DNA of 64,000 nucleotides from Chenopodium formosanum (GCA_024500155.1 CM044871.1:78848402-78912401), one strand, 5' to 3'. Shown: positions 1 through 12,456, counted from the first letter of the stretch. Made by a program: numbers and translations. The notes: generated by a model not told the origin, from the letters alone.

Positions 1-912
1 TGCGAGATGCGTAAGCTGCGTTGTTGTCCAGGTGGACATACTTTCCCTGGAATGGGCTGAAGAACGACACTGTGTTTTTCTTGATTCTCACTCCCGACAT
101 CTCGATGTTCCCCCCTTCTTTCGCCCTCACCCCACCGAGAGATGGAGTTGTTGGGCCTCTCTTACCAGATGCATCAGCTTGACGTTGTTTGTCCCTGAGA
201 CGGATTGGAGCACCAGCCAATCGTCTGTAATCGACAGAACTTTTCTTTCGATCGGAAGAACGGGCACTGGGTCTAGAAGGAATTGGAGCTCCCATGGGAC
301 AGTTAGGAGCGAGTATTCCACATTCATCTGTGCTATCCACCACCTCAATAGTATTCCCAGAGATTTGCTTATCATGTCCACATCCGCTAGGGACGGAACA
401 TGCGTCGGCTGAAGGCGAAAAGGGTCTTCCGCCGATGCCATCCTCAGGTTGGAGAACAGAGGGGACACCTCTTCTGGTTGTAGCAGTATTCCTCTCATGC
501 TCCGGGGGTGATTGCATGCCACTCCCCTTGCAGCCCCTGAGCGTAAAACGAAGTGAGATTGATCATTGTCTCTGGGAGTGTGAGAATTGGCTTTGTCTTG
601 GTTATGATGTTCCTTTCGGAGCACAATTTCAGATGGGTTATTTCCGGCGGCATGATCGGAGGTTTTAGGAGACCCCCTTGGTTTTTTAGCTCTTTTGGGT
701 CGTAATTGATCAGTACATTCAAGTAGTCGTTGAGAGAAAGTCTCGGCATGGTTTGAATGTGGGTGAAGGGAGATGGAGTAGTAATTTAGGGGAAGGAGGG
801 TGCTAATTTGTTTCGGAAGGGTGGGGGAAATGGAAAAGCAGGTATTTGAATTCTTGGAAATAGTCATGGTAAGGTGGTTTACGGGAAAGGAGGAAGGGCT
901 ATTGATTGACAA
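1..912 (-). pseudogene. Hypothetical protein relic, cut by window start
   Basis: I do not recognise this coding relic. On the minus strand a long open stretch from 912 to about 530 is polar and charged (it includes DQLRPKRAKKPRGSPKT). From about 530 to the window edge the most protein-like frame is a different one, rich in Pro, Ser, Gly, Arg and Lys, containing the stretches PMGAPIPSRPSARSSDRKK and TVSFFSPFQGKYVHLDNN. The change of frame suggests an indel near 530-560, so this is a decayed or spliced gene continuing beyond position 1. No membrane segment or catalytic motif is visible. It lies just downstream, on the same strand, of the DUF4283-like relic at 1185-1818 and could belong to the same former locus. 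Confidence that it was coding is moderate; its function is unknown. Confidence 0.35.
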
Positions 913-1184
913 GATGAAAATAGGCGGCGTGTTTCAGAGCTCAGGGTAGGAGATGAGAAGTCACAGTGAATTTGAAGTGACAAGTTGGGGTTGAGGGTAT
1001 GGGAGAGAGAAGGTAGAGGAGTAATTGCATTTTGACACGTCACCGTACCAAAATCCAAACAATCAGATAAAATCTCGAATTTGTTTTTTGCGTGTATTAT
1101 TTGTTTGTGGGCCCCTTTCTTTTCTTTTGCGTGGTTTAAGTGACCGTTGGGTAAGGACCCCCTGTTTCGAACTTCCCGCCATTC

Positions 1185-1818
1185 CTAAGTGACAGTCTTA
1201 CTGCCTCCTTCAGAGGATATTTCCGATGAATTGCCGGTTATAGTGCTTCGTCGCGGCGCTTCTTTTTTCCCCGCAACCTTATCTGCGAAATCCCTGTACA
1301 GGATTTGTTGTTTCAATCCTCCAATCCATATCCAGTTCTTCCTGGGTTTGGATTCATCCCTGAGAATGAGAATTCTAGCAAACCGCAAGTTGCCTTGATC
1401 CAATTGCTTTGTTGTTGCCCTAACAAAAGTCCCAATGCAGTTCCCAATTTTTCTGAATATATCTTCAGTCATGAATTCAATCGAAAGTTCTGGTAATTCT
1501 AGCCATACTGGTGAAACAGAGCATCTTTCCTCTGATGGTTTGAATCCTGCTTTCCACTGTTGAACAGTCACAATGGCACCATTCAGAGCCCACGTTCCCC
1601 TAAGGAGAATCCTATCCGCATCTACTCTCTGCTCTAGTTTGGAGATAAAAAAACCCCTTGCCAATTGGGAAAGAGTAAATTTTTCCAATTGGATTCCAAA
1701 TTTTTTGAATCCCTTGGATGTAATAATCCGAGGAGAAAGATTTGCCATTTGCTTTCGAGATAATCACATTTACCCATGGTAGACAGAGGGAGGAGTATTC
1801 CTCTGCTGAGATTGGCAT
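1185..1818 (-). pseudogene. DUF4283-like protein, frameshifted
   Basis: The two overlapping minus-strand frames together resemble the plant DUF4283 domain, which accompanies non-LTR retrotransposons and retroelement-derived host genes and is thought to bind nucleic acid. The first frame (start 1818) gives WVNVIISKANGKSFS and the Ile-Trp-Asn region. The second (ending 1185) gives DRILLRGTWALNGAIVTVQQW and then PVWLELPELSIEF, followed by the RFARILI and WIWIGG strands. The order and spacing fit the family: RNP-like strands, then the RVL-G-W motif, then the PVW-L-LP motif. The two frames differ by one base, and the run of seven T (minus strand, near 1650) is the likely slip site. No zinc knuckle is seen before the stop at 1185. 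The gene is probably dead, unless the indel is a sequencing error. Confidence 0.6.
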
Positions 1819-2300
1819 GAAGGTATCTTGCTCTTCATCAAAACTGGGGGGGGGGGAGACGAAGCAGGGAAGGTTTGCAGACAGTTTGTGGCTGAGTTTT
1901 GAAGGCTTGTTTGAAGGGCCTCTTTGAAGGAACAGGGAGGCGTTGGGGGCATTTGTGTTTTGTAGTGGTTTGAATGGGGGTGGGTATTTTGGTTGGAGAG
2001 TGGTTAATTTTGGCTGGTGATTGGTTGATTTTTGCTTTGTCGTGGTGGAGGATCGGGTGGTTTATCAGGTTTTTTGGGGGACTCTCTCTCACTAGCTTTC
2101 TCTCTCATCATTTTTTTCTTTGTATTCTTTTAGTTACCTTAGAGTTTATTAATTTTTATAAATTACTCCGTACTATGAGAGTCTATGACAAACTATTGTA
2201 TTACTCATCTCTCTTATTTTACATTTGGTCTCATTGATATTTTCTTGTCAACTTTACTCACCAAAATTAAATACTTCGTGTTCCGTTCCTCTTCCTCCTC
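1819..2300. other. Non-genic stretch with short repeat remnant
   Basis: This GT-rich then T-rich spacer has no credible coding sequence. The part from about 2163 to 2290 resembles short AT-rich repeats ending in TACTCCGTAC that are scattered in this genome (similar tracts occur near 18305 and 25950). It abuts the truncated outer end of the inverted LTR-like arm. Confidence 0.3.
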
Positions 2301-4699
2301 CCTGTTTCACGTACAAGAAGAGAAAAAAAAAATCTCAAACCCTTGCTGCCACCGCCTGACCACCGCGCCGCCGCCTGACCGCCGCGCCGCCCCTACATCG
2401 CCAGCCAGCCTAGCAGTACGCCCCTCCTCTCTTCTCCTTCCTCTTGTTTTCTCTTCCTTTATTTTTGTTATTTTGATTAAAGCTTCAATTTTTGTTTGAT
2501 TTCAATTATAAAGCTATTGTTTTTAGGCTTTAATAGTATGTTTAAATTACAAAAGATTATAAATTATTAAATAAAATTTCAGATAATGTATTTTGTATAT
2601 TTTAGGGTTTAAACCTTAACTTTTTCATGTTTTAGGGCTTGAAAACGTGCTAATCAAGTTATCTAATTATACTATGCTTAAAATTTGTTAAAGTATAATT
2701 ATTTTGATCATATATAAATTTTCAGATTATTAAAGTTTCAATTTTTATGAGCAAGTTATGTTAGTTTCATGTTTTTATGCTTCTAAACCTATAAAATAAT
2801 TATTGTGGGTATGTTATGATTAAAAAAGCTTTGAACTTTAAATTCTAATTTTAAAAATAATTTTCAGATTTAATACTTTTTATTTTGAAGCCTCTAATTG
2901 CATTGAATTGATATATTTTTGGCTTTTTAACACACTAACTTGCTATATAATGATTATTTTAAGTAATTATGCTTATGGGGTTATTTTATATACTTAAAAC
3001 AAATTTTCAGATTTATTTACTTACTTTAAAGTTGCTGTAATTTGATATTAAACACTATATTTTCATAATTCTAACATATAAATTTATAGTTGGGATGTTA
3101 TATTATTAACTTTGACTATTGGGGACAATTTAAAGGCTTTATTTTGATGATTTAAGAGGTTTTAAAGTAGTTTAGTATTGCCGTAAATTTATTTGCTTTG
3201 GTATTGATTTATTTCTAATTGTTTGGTTTAGGAGAGGACTTTGTAGAAGGCGACTTCTAGTTTTAAAGTGGCCAACCGGATTGTTTACACAAGGTACGTA
3301 CAAGATACGAAACCTTGCTTGTAGGTGCATGTTTAAGGACGGATCGAGAACTTAGTATCATGTATAGGATTGACTGGGTTAAATTGTTTGGTTATACATT
3401 GTGAATTTCAAATGATGTGCACTAGTTTTAATGCAAGTATTATTTGTGCTCTAATTATGCAAGGTGCGCTTAAAGGCAAAGGTATGTTATTGGTGTAAGG
3501 ATTAAATTATTACTCATTCATGATTATGCAAACAGGATGAGTAAAGGAGAAATTCAAGTCTTGTAAGACGAGGTTAAGGTTTTGGGGTGTCTTATGCACT
3601 CAAGGTGTTTATACACCGAGGTAGTAAAGGAATAATTAATGAATGTTGTTTGTCACTAATAAATCAAGAATTTAAATTGGGAATTTGCCATGTTTGGTTG
3701 AATTATGTTTGGAATGTTTGTATTGTAATGCATATGAGTCATCACCAAGTCTAAACTTGTAAATCACGTAAAGTGCAAGATGGATGAGCAATAAAACTCT
3801 AGATTGGTGCACATCTGGAGTAATGACAATCAGGGGTTGGGGTACATGGGGTATTAGCCATGTACTTTTATCGAGGTCGTTTGATCTACGAGTCTCCTAT
3901 TTCAATTATTATTTTTAAAACTAGGAGTTAGGTGAGATCTCATACTAACTACGGTCACGGAGTCGCGCCCGTGGTCGTTGGATGTTTAATGATGTTTCCG
4001 AAAGGAGGCATGTGGTTTTTCTTTTATTGATGTTCCAAATGGGACATGGGTTGGACAACCTTGTCTATTGCTAAATCCAGTGAAATAAATAATTGAGTCA
4101 TGAGTTGAGTTTGTATTTAATGATGCTTATGCTCTATTATTAGTAGCATGTTAGGTATTTTCTTAATTTATTTCGCAGCTTGTATGTACTCAGCTTTGCT
4201 GACTGCGTGCTTTTGTGTGTGTCTTTCTTTGGTCATGTCCTTCGCCTTTCAATGACCCTGTGACGATCCAATTTTTACACTTGTAATATTGGGGATCAAA
4301 ATAACCACAGGTTCTTACACATGCAACATTCATCAGGGTTGTGGGATCTTGAGTAGGGAGTTGGTTGTTTGCAGTTTATTTCTTTTGCAAGTTTGAATTT
4401 ATTTTAATTCGATTTTATTCGACACTATTTCTTTGGGTTTGAATTTATTTGAACACTGGATTTAATCACTTACTACTTTTATTGGGTTTTGAATAAGGGC
4501 CTTAATGGTTCCAACTTGTAACACTTATTTTGATTTAATCCTTTTGTTTTGAAGTTTATTTATAAATGTTTTAATTTTCCGCTGCTAATTTCTGAGATAG
4601 CCTTAACGTTTGAACACGTGGCGGTAGCACGCCAGTAATTCTCTTGACATTGTTCAGGTTTCTCACAGGTTTTTAAGAGAGAATTATTGGGGTGTTACA
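2300..4699 (-). mobile_element. LTR-like element, left arm of inverted pair, truncated
   Basis: Read on the minus strand from 4699 outward, this begins TGTAACACCCCAATAATTC and matches the element at 4861-7606 for about 2.4 kb with scattered substitutions and small indels. For example, the block CTAGAAGTCGCCTTCTACAA near 3240-3260 is matched at 6302-6321 in the opposite orientation. Similarity fades near 2300, where the right copy continues for about another 280 bases, so this copy has lost its outer end. The 5 bases next to the inner end are GGTAA; no matching partner could be placed on the outer side because of the truncation. There is no coding capacity of note. It is most likely a truncated solo LTR inserted opposite to its neighbour. 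Confidence 0.65.
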
Positions 4700-4860
4700 G
4701 GTAATATTGTCGCGGTTCACCAGAACAAAATGGGTTCAGATCTCGGACCGATGGGGAAATAATTTGAGGAGTTTAGAAGCCAAGTAATCCAACCTTTTGC
4801 AATCAATTGGAATACCATCAAACTTAACCCTAACCCAAACAAACCTTGTCCTAAATGCGT
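4700..4860 (-). other. Spacer between the inverted LTR-like arms
   Basis: This 161-bp unique spacer separates the two arms. On the minus strand one frame contains FVWVRVKFDGIPIDCKRLDYL, which vaguely recalls the second half of DUF4283 domains, but it is soon closed by a stop. Its right edge (TGCGT, 4856-4860) is the target-site duplication of the right arm. Confidence 0.35.
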
Positions 4861-7606
4861 TGTAACACCCCAATAATTCTCTCTTAAAAACCTGTGAATA
4901 ACCTGAACAATTCCAAGAGAATTACTGGCGTGCTACCGCCACGTGTTCAAACGTTAAGGCTTTTTCAGAAAATAGCAGCGGAAAGACTAAAATAAATATA
5001 TGTAAGTTTCAAAACCAATAACCAAAACCAAATTAATCTTACAACTTGGACCCCTTAAGGCCCTTATTCAAAACTGAAGCCAATAGAAATAGTATGAAAG
5101 CAAAGTTGAGTTTAAATAACTTTAAATGTAAATAGTAAATAAAATAAGAAAGTAACCAACTCTCCACTCAAGATCCCACCATCTAAAAATAGATGTTGCA
5201 CGTGTAAGAACCTGTGGTTAATCTGCTTCCCAATATTACAAGTGTAAAAATTGGATCGTCACAGGGTCATTGAAAGGCGAAGGCCATGACCAAAGAAAAA
5301 CACACACAAAAGCACACAATCAGCAAAGCTGAGTACATACAAACTGCGAAATAAATTAAGAAAATTCCTACCATGCTACTAATAATCAAGCATAAGCATC
5401 ATTAAATACAAACTCAACACATGACTCAATTATCAAATTTATTAAGACCTCACTAGTTGATATTAACTAACTCATTTATTTATTTCATTGGATTTAGCAA
5501 TAGACAAGGTTGTCCAACCCATGTCCCATTTGGAACATCAATAAAAGAAAACCCCATGCCTCCTTTCGGAAACATTAATAAACATCCAACGACCACGGGC
5601 GCGACTCCGTGACTGTAGTTAGTATGAGATCTCACCTAACTCCTAGTTTGAAAAAAATTGAAATAGCATACTCGTAGATCAGACGGCCTCGATAAAAGTA
5701 CACGACTAATACCCCATGTACCCCAACCCCTGATTGTCATTACTCCAGACATGCACCAATCCAGAGTTTTATTGCTCATCCATCTTGCACTTTACGTGTT
5801 TTACAAGTTTAGACTTGATGATGACTCATATGCATTACAATACAAAAATTCCAAACACAGTCCAATCAAACAAGGCAAGTTTCCAATTTAAATTCTTGAT
5901 TTATTAGTGACAAAAACATTTATTATTTATTCCTTTACTACCTCGGTGTATAAACACCTTGAGTGCATAAGGCACCCCAAAACCTTAACCTCGTCTTATA
6001 AGACTTGAATTCTTCCTTTACTCATCCTGTTTGCATAATCATGAATGAGTAATAAATTAAGCTTTACACCAATCACATACCTTTGCCTCTAAGCGCACCT
6101 TGCATAATTAGAGCACAAATAATACTTGCAATATAAAATAGTGCACATCATTCGAAATTCACAATGTATAACCAAACAATTTAACCCAGTCAATCCTATA
6201 CATGATACTAAGTTCTCGATCCGTCCTTAAACATGCACCTACAAGCAAGGTTTTGTAACTTGTACGTACCTTGTGTAAACAATCCGGTTGGCCACTTTAA
6301 AACTAGAAGTCGCCTTCTACAAAGTCCTCTCCTAAACCAAACAATGAGAAATAAATCAATACCCAAACAAATAAATTTACAGCAATACTAAACTACTTTA
6401 AAACCTCTTAAATCATCAAAATAAAGCCTTTAAATTGTCCCCAATAGTCAAAGTTAATAATATAACATCCCAACTATAAGTTTATATGTTAAAATTATGA
6501 AAATATAGTGTTTAATATCAAATTACAGCAACTTTAAAGTAAGTAAATAAATCTGAAAATTTGGTTTAAGTATATAAAATAACCCCATAAGCATAATTAC
6601 TTGAAATAATAGCAAGTTAGTGTGTTAAAAACCTAAAAATATATCAATTCAATGCAATTAGAGGCTTCAAAATAAAAAGTATGAATGAAAATTATTTTTA
6701 AGGTTAGAATTTAAAGTTCAAAGCTTTTTTAATCATAAAATACCCACAATAATTATTTTGTAGGCTTAGAAGCATAAAAACCTGAAATTAACATAACTTG
6801 CTCATAAAAATCGAAACTTTAATAATCTGAAAATTTATATATGATCAAAATAATTATACTTAACAAAATTTAAACATAGTATAATTAGATAACTTGATTA
6901 GTACGTTTTCAAGCCCTAAACATGAAAAAAAAAAAAAACCAATGTTTAAACCCTAAATTATACAACATATATAATCTGAAATTTTATATAATAATTTAAA
7001 CATACTAAAACTCATAAATTTATAATCTTTTATAAATTAAACATACTATCAAACCATAACAACAATAATTTAGAATTGAAATCAACTAAAAATTGAAGCA
7101 TTAAATCAAAATAACAAAATAAAAGGAGTGAGAACAAGGGAGGAAGAACGAGTTCGAACTGCAAATGGGCGGCTGGTCTGATGGTGGCCGGAGGTGCGGC
7201 TGGCGGCGGTGGCTGTGGTTTCGGTGGTGCTGCGCAATTCAAGCTTCTCCTTTTTTTTTTCTTTTGTGAGTCATACGTGAAGGGGATGAAGAAGAAGTGA
7301 GGGTTTTGTTTTTTTTTTTTTTCCAATTTCAGAGAGGAAGAGAGGTGAGAGTTTTTGTATTTTTATTTGGGCTTTAGTTTCCTAATTTTATTAGGAGTAG
7401 GAATTGTGTGGTTTGGGCTTGAATAGAATTTAAGCATTGGACTACTAACTTAAAAAGACTTATGATTCAAATTAAAACTTTATAGTTTAGCTTACTAATG
7501 ATAAAATCTTATAACTTTTACATCAAAATAATTCATACTATAAAATTAAAATTCAAATATTGTAAAAATAATAAATAATTATATTAGAAAAATATGGGGG
7601 ATTACA
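4861..7606 (+). mobile_element. Solo LTR-like element, TSD TGCGT
   Basis: The element starts TGTAACACCCC and ends GGGGATTACA. It is flanked by a perfect 5-bp duplication TGCGT at 4856-4860 and 7607-7611, which defines both ends exactly (2,746 bp). TG...CA termini, a 5-bp TSD and lack of pol coding fit a solo LTR. Near 7150-7230 a GC-rich block (Pro/Ala codons in the minus frame) precedes a T-rich leader, a structure often seen in long plant LTRs. The true LTR orientation is undecided because no clear TATA box or polypurine tract is present. A partner in reverse orientation lies at 2300-4699. Confidence 0.85.
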
Positions 7607-7611
7607 TGCGT

Positions 7612-8788
7612 CGTGGTTATTGAAAAACTATGTGCATTTATGGATTTCAATTCCATAATATTGCTGATTTCAGTATCCTGATGTCATGCTCAATCACTCC
7701 AATAAGATTGTCTGGTTTGTGACAATAGCAAGCCGATTTGTCCGCTTCTCTAAATAGAGTGTACTTTATGCAACATGTTTAAGGCATTCTCTATACATAC
7801 TTCTAGCTTTTTCAGTGTCACATCTATACAATGGCGATTCTAACATTTTATACCAGTGGGTTCAAATTAAATTAAAATTAAATAAATTATATTATAATTA
7901 TTTATAAATTAACAAATTACATGAAACTACGTATATATTATATTCGACATTATTGACACATATAATTATTAATATTGATAAATTAATAATAATTTTATAT
8001 TATTTTTTTCATATTAAAAAATTAAATGCTAAATAACTTATTATTTCTTCATCTTACTTTCAAATATTTATAACGATTCGTTTTACAAAAATAAATTAGG
8101 ATATTAGGAAAATCTTACATAAAACTAGTGGGGATAAAAATCGAATCCCAAAATTTCTTGAATACCTCTGACGAAAAGTCAGATAAATTGCATCAGCCCG
8201 ATTAGATAAAATTTCCTTTTGCCTCAAACCCAACCTGAAAATTGCAATTAAGGAAACGTGAATATTGGTAAGTAGTTTGATGTTTGGAAATTTTGTAAAA
8301 CCTTTTACAGAAATAAGCGGATGGCTGAGAAGGGAAGCTAGGGGAGGGGAGAGAATAAAGATGAGTTTTCCTTCCAAATCTCTCCATTGATGGAGAGATG
8401 AATTTTTCGCAACTCCTCCAACTTCCTTCCTTTCTCATTTGTTGTCCAAATGAAAGATAATCAGTCCCTTCATTTCCCTTCCCTTTCTTTCCCTTCATTT
8501 CCTTCAATCCAAACACACTGTAAATATTTGCATACACTACAAGAGATTTTGTAAAATATGTTATAAATCATACTAAAATCTTCAAGCCATAGAGAAATAT
8601 GAAAATAATTAACTTTTAATGGAGTAACAATGAATCTGAGCAATGATCGAATGTGGGTTAGGAAATAACCAACAAAATTTAGGCAGCTTAGCCATGAATG
8701 AATATAAAGATTAGAACAAATAAGATCGAAGACCGTTCTCTTATAGCATCATTTATCTTCAACTAAAGATTGGAAACAAACAAACAAA

Positions 8789-8828
<40 letters not shown>

Positions 8829-9275
8829 ATATTTTATCATTATATACACAACCTATTTGATTAATTTGTGTGATTTATAGTTACAATAAAATGGCAAATG
8901 TTGGGAAATCGTGTAAAATTTCCTTCAGCTCTTAAAAGCTTTTCACAATAGTAAAAAGACCATCTTAACCAAAAGGTTAAACTAATAGTATAGGGCCACT
9001 GAACCCGTGACCTTTGTAACATATTGGCTCCTGATACTCTAATAAAGGTTGTTTCAACCAAAGCTTAAGTTGATGGCTAATACTTGTATGTTTTATACTC
9101 TATCACAATTCTCCCGTACAATTCCACCCACCATCTACACATTCTAATCAGCTACAAAACAAAGTATCTATTTTTCTTGGGTAGTAAAAGAAGTAAGCTA
9201 AAATAAGCAATATTTGAAAAATGGGGAAAATCTATTACTGATTTTCTTCCACTGGGTATGGAGTTTTATCTCTTG
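7612..9275. other. Intergenic AT-rich stretch, no gene
   Basis: No coding sequence can be supported. From 8200 to 8525 there is a purine-skewed repeat-like block ending with CAATCCAAACACACTG. From 8900 to 9120 there is a block that looks like old repeat DNA, with a weak reversed B-box-like string near 9003. Neither has definable ends. Confidence 0.4.
8790..8827 (+). repeat. Poly(A) tract preceded by CAAA repeats
   Basis: Thirty-eight consecutive A residues follow (CAAA)n. This could be the tail of a retroposed sequence, but no LINE or SINE body was recognised upstream. Confidence 0.9.
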
Positions 9276-9280
9276 CTTGT

Positions 9281-10947
9281 TGATAACTTGTTATTTGGTA
9301 TGATTTTAGGGTACTTTTGAACCTTGTTTTCGTGATTATTCGACATCAAAGTTCATTATTTATCCTATTTTTATACAAATTTTGTACCATCCATGCTTCA
9401 CGGGTTGTTTGTGTTTTTGATGTAATGTAGCTATTTTTAGCACTATATATGGACGTGATCAAGCATGAGTGAACAAGGAGAAGGGAAAGCTTGGTTGATA
9501 GAGCAATTAAGGAAGAAGGATGAGTGCCTTAAAGAGAAATGAAAAGCTTTTGGAAAGTTTTGGAAGGATTTTTGCACTAAGGTCAACTTCAACTGACCAT
9601 AACTTTTGTTCCACTCAACATTTTGAAGTGATTCAAATTGGAGATTAAAGTTCATCTCAAGAAATTTCCAACGACTGGTCATATGCCTTATTCCAATGAG
9701 TAACGAAGAAGTTATGACCTTCCGAAAATAAGTTATTTCGCTAGAAAAGAGCTGCACGTCCGTGCCAATAAGTGGCACGTCCGTGCAAGTCCTTGCACGT
9801 CCGTGCCAAATGAAGCACGTCCATGCAAGGTCAGGCAGTAGCTATTGGTCATATTTTAACATGTCTGCACGTCCGTGCAACCTTTGGTACGTCCGTGCCG
9901 ACCTGTAGACGGGTCGTTTCCTCGTGTTCTCCGTCCTTTTACTTGGGGGTTATATAATACCTCTTTGGCTTCATTTGTAAGGGGGGATCTTCTTAGAGTA
10001 GTTTTATCTTAGTTTAGGGTTTTTAGAGAGAGAAACTCTCATTTTCTAGAGAGAGAAAGTGAGAAAAACTTGTTGAATGCTTGGAATATGAAGAATTGAA
10101 GGAAGGAGACTTGAAGATTTGATTATTTCTTGCAATATCAATGAGAATTTCTTACTCTCTCTCTTATTTTATTGCTTTAATTACTTATTTTTGCATCTTT
10201 TCTTGTTTAATTACTTGTTTATGTTAGATTAGTGTTTGAATTCATGTTCTTAGTTGTAAACTCCCTTAGTTTTGGAATTTATAATGTTTTGTGAGTAGTT
10301 TATTTACTTGGGATGGTTGAAACCATTGATGAATTCACAAATACTTGTTTGCATGTGTTGATTTAGCTAATGTGGGATGTTAATTAGTTAAGTTTAAGTG
10401 GTTTCATTGTTAGTTCTTGTAAGTGGCCATTGCTAGAACTATTTATCTAAGCTTTCTCAACGAAGGATCGAGAGATGAACTTGAGTTAGCTCCCTTATGC
10501 TTAATTGACTTGAAATGCCATGAGAATAGGAATTTCCAGTCAAGGGAATGTTTATGTCATAGTGGTAATGCTTTAACACTTGTTTTATGCTTTGTAACCA
10601 CTGAGTAGGTTGTATTCATAACTCAAGTAATCCCTCTAGCTTGAGAGAGTAGTTGGGTGCCTTAGATGACTTCCCCTAATTTATCCCCAAATTGCTATGT
10701 TTTGTATGTTAAATTTTAGTTTGTGAATGACTTAATTGGTGGATACCTTCCCAAGATCCTTTTTATTATTGTTTGTAGTTTTTCATTATAACTCAAAACC
10801 CAAAAAGACTTGACTTAACTTATCACAAATCGATACTTGTTAGTGCTCCCCTTAGTCCTTGTGGGATCGACCCTTACTTACCCTTTCTACCCATTAGAGA
10901 GACCAAGTTAGGTTTTTATCTTTGGTAGGCTCGACGACGGCCTATCA
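9281..10947 (+). mobile_element. Solo LTR, TSD CTTGT
   Basis: This 1,667-bp LTR begins TGATAACTTG and ends GACGGCCTATCA. The TSD CTTGT is perfect at 9276-9280 and 10948-10952. A TATA-like string (TATATAATA) near 9951 and the end segment GTGGGATCGACCC near 10861 support the + orientation. At 9752-9900 it carries six copies of a GC-rich near-palindrome of the form GCACGTCCGTGC. No internal region or second LTR is present, so this is the product of LTR-LTR recombination. Confidence 0.9.
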
Positions 10948-10952
10948 CTTGT

Positions 10953-11527
10953 ATATTAAATATTTTCTATTACAAAATTAATACTAGTAATAGAAACAAA
11001 TTTTCTGCAACTATAATTTTGCTAGTAAATCCAAAAAAAAAAAAATATTGGGGACATGCTGAAGTAATACATACCTAATAGAGGAGACCCATGACCTATC
11101 CGAGCTGGTGAAAGGAAAGCTGATTGAGAAATAAGAATGATTTGGGATCAGATATTTCGCAGTTTAGTTCTACTCACATTCAACAACAGAGTGGAATAAA
11201 TGACTAAGAATTTGCTCATTCTCTGCTTTCACTTTGCTCTCCCTACAGAGTTCCCCGGAACGTTTGTTAGGTGGAAGTAGAATTTAGGATAATGGAGGTT
11301 GGTATTAGGAATGAGAATTTGTTGTTAGAAATTTATAAAAATAAGACCAATGTGATTTGGGAAGAGTTAACTATACAATCAACTCTCTGAACTTATACTA
11401 AAGTTGTAATTTACTCACTCAACTTATAAAAGTTGCAACTCACTTAAATCAAATATGACCAACAATAACAAGTTAATTTTATGAACTTTCTAAATTTTAT
11501 GACATAAAAGTTTGCAACTCTCTAAAA
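10953..11527. other. Intergenic stretch, no gene seen
   Basis: AT-rich unique-looking DNA lies between the solo LTR and the truncated copia relic. No coding sequence or element end could be identified. Confidence 0.4.
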
Positions 11528-11996
11528 TTTGGCTTTACTGATGCTGACTATACAGGTGATTTGGTTAATAGAAAAAACACTTCAGGTATGGTACAGTTTT
11601 TAGGACCTTGCTTAGTTTTTTGGGGTTCCAACAAGCATAACACATTTGCATTATCTACAGCTGAAGCTGAGTATGTGGCAGCAGCAGCATGTTGCTCACA
11701 AGTTCTATGGATAAAGCAATAGGTTAGAGATTTTGGAATTATATTTGAACGTGTTCCTATTTACTGTGATATATAATACCAGTGCTATATGTATTTCTAA
11801 AGGTCCAGTTCAACACTCAAAGGTAAACACACATCCACATTAGGCATCACTTCCTAAAAGACAATGTGGAGCAAGGGAATATTAAGTTAGAATTTTGTCA
11901 AACAGAAAATCAAATTGCAGATATTCTAACAAAATCCTTGAACAGAGAAAGATTTGAGAAATTGAGACTGGAACTTGAGATGATCAAGCTGAATTG
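11528..11996 (+). pseudogene. Copia RNase H (3' end of pol), broken
   Basis: Translation gives the hallmark copia RNase H strings TDADYTGD, then GCCTTG-region residues leading to STAEAEYVAAAACCSQ and LWIKQ, which hold the conserved acidic residues of the active site. After an in-frame TAG at about 11720 the frame changes. The terminal motifs SKVKHTHIRHHFL, QIADILTKSL and the closing LRLELE-like helix are then found in other frames down to about 11996. RNase H would degrade the RNA strand during reverse transcription, but stop codons and frameshifts make this copy dead. Confidence 0.8.
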
Positions 11997-12456
11997 ATTG
12001 CGTTTGAAGTTCCAAGATATGGCAAAGTCAAAAATAATGTAAATAGAGCAAAAAGAGCATTTAGCACAATCTTGGTGTGCTAAACATAACTGAAGTGTCA
12101 TCGTTGTTGATCACTAGAGGTTAGTTCACTATACACTTAATTTTGTAAGTAAATAGTAATGTACATTGCATGTGTGTAAAAAGTGTGTTCCAAATTACAT
12201 GTTTTATTTTTAGAATTTTTTTTTGGAAATTAAATGAATTTAGAAAGAAAAAGATTTTCGGTAAAACATCCTGTTTAAATGAATTTGGAAAGTAAATTGA
12301 ACTTGTTCAATTAATGACTGAAAACCTCTTAACTTCCTCACACCGCTTCATTTAATATAAAAAGCATCTTCACCCACCTTACATCATCACTGTCAAATCA
12401 AATTTACCCAATGTGAAAATTTTCTACAATCTTCCTAAAACCCTCAAGAGATAACC

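Noticed and set aside
7030..7326. 98-codon minus-strand ORF with a Pro-rich middle, as a host gene start
   Set aside because: It lies wholly within the LTR-like element defined by its TSD, and the homologous part of the left arm does not keep the frame.
8534..8560. CACTACAAGAGATTTTG as a CACTA element end
   Set aside because: No inverse partner, subterminal repeats or matching 3-bp duplication could be found downstream.
9003..9030. GGTCACGGGTTCAGTGG (inverse) as a tRNA gene or SINE B box
   Set aside because: No A box at the right distance, no cloverleaf and no defined 3' tail; too little to call a SINE.
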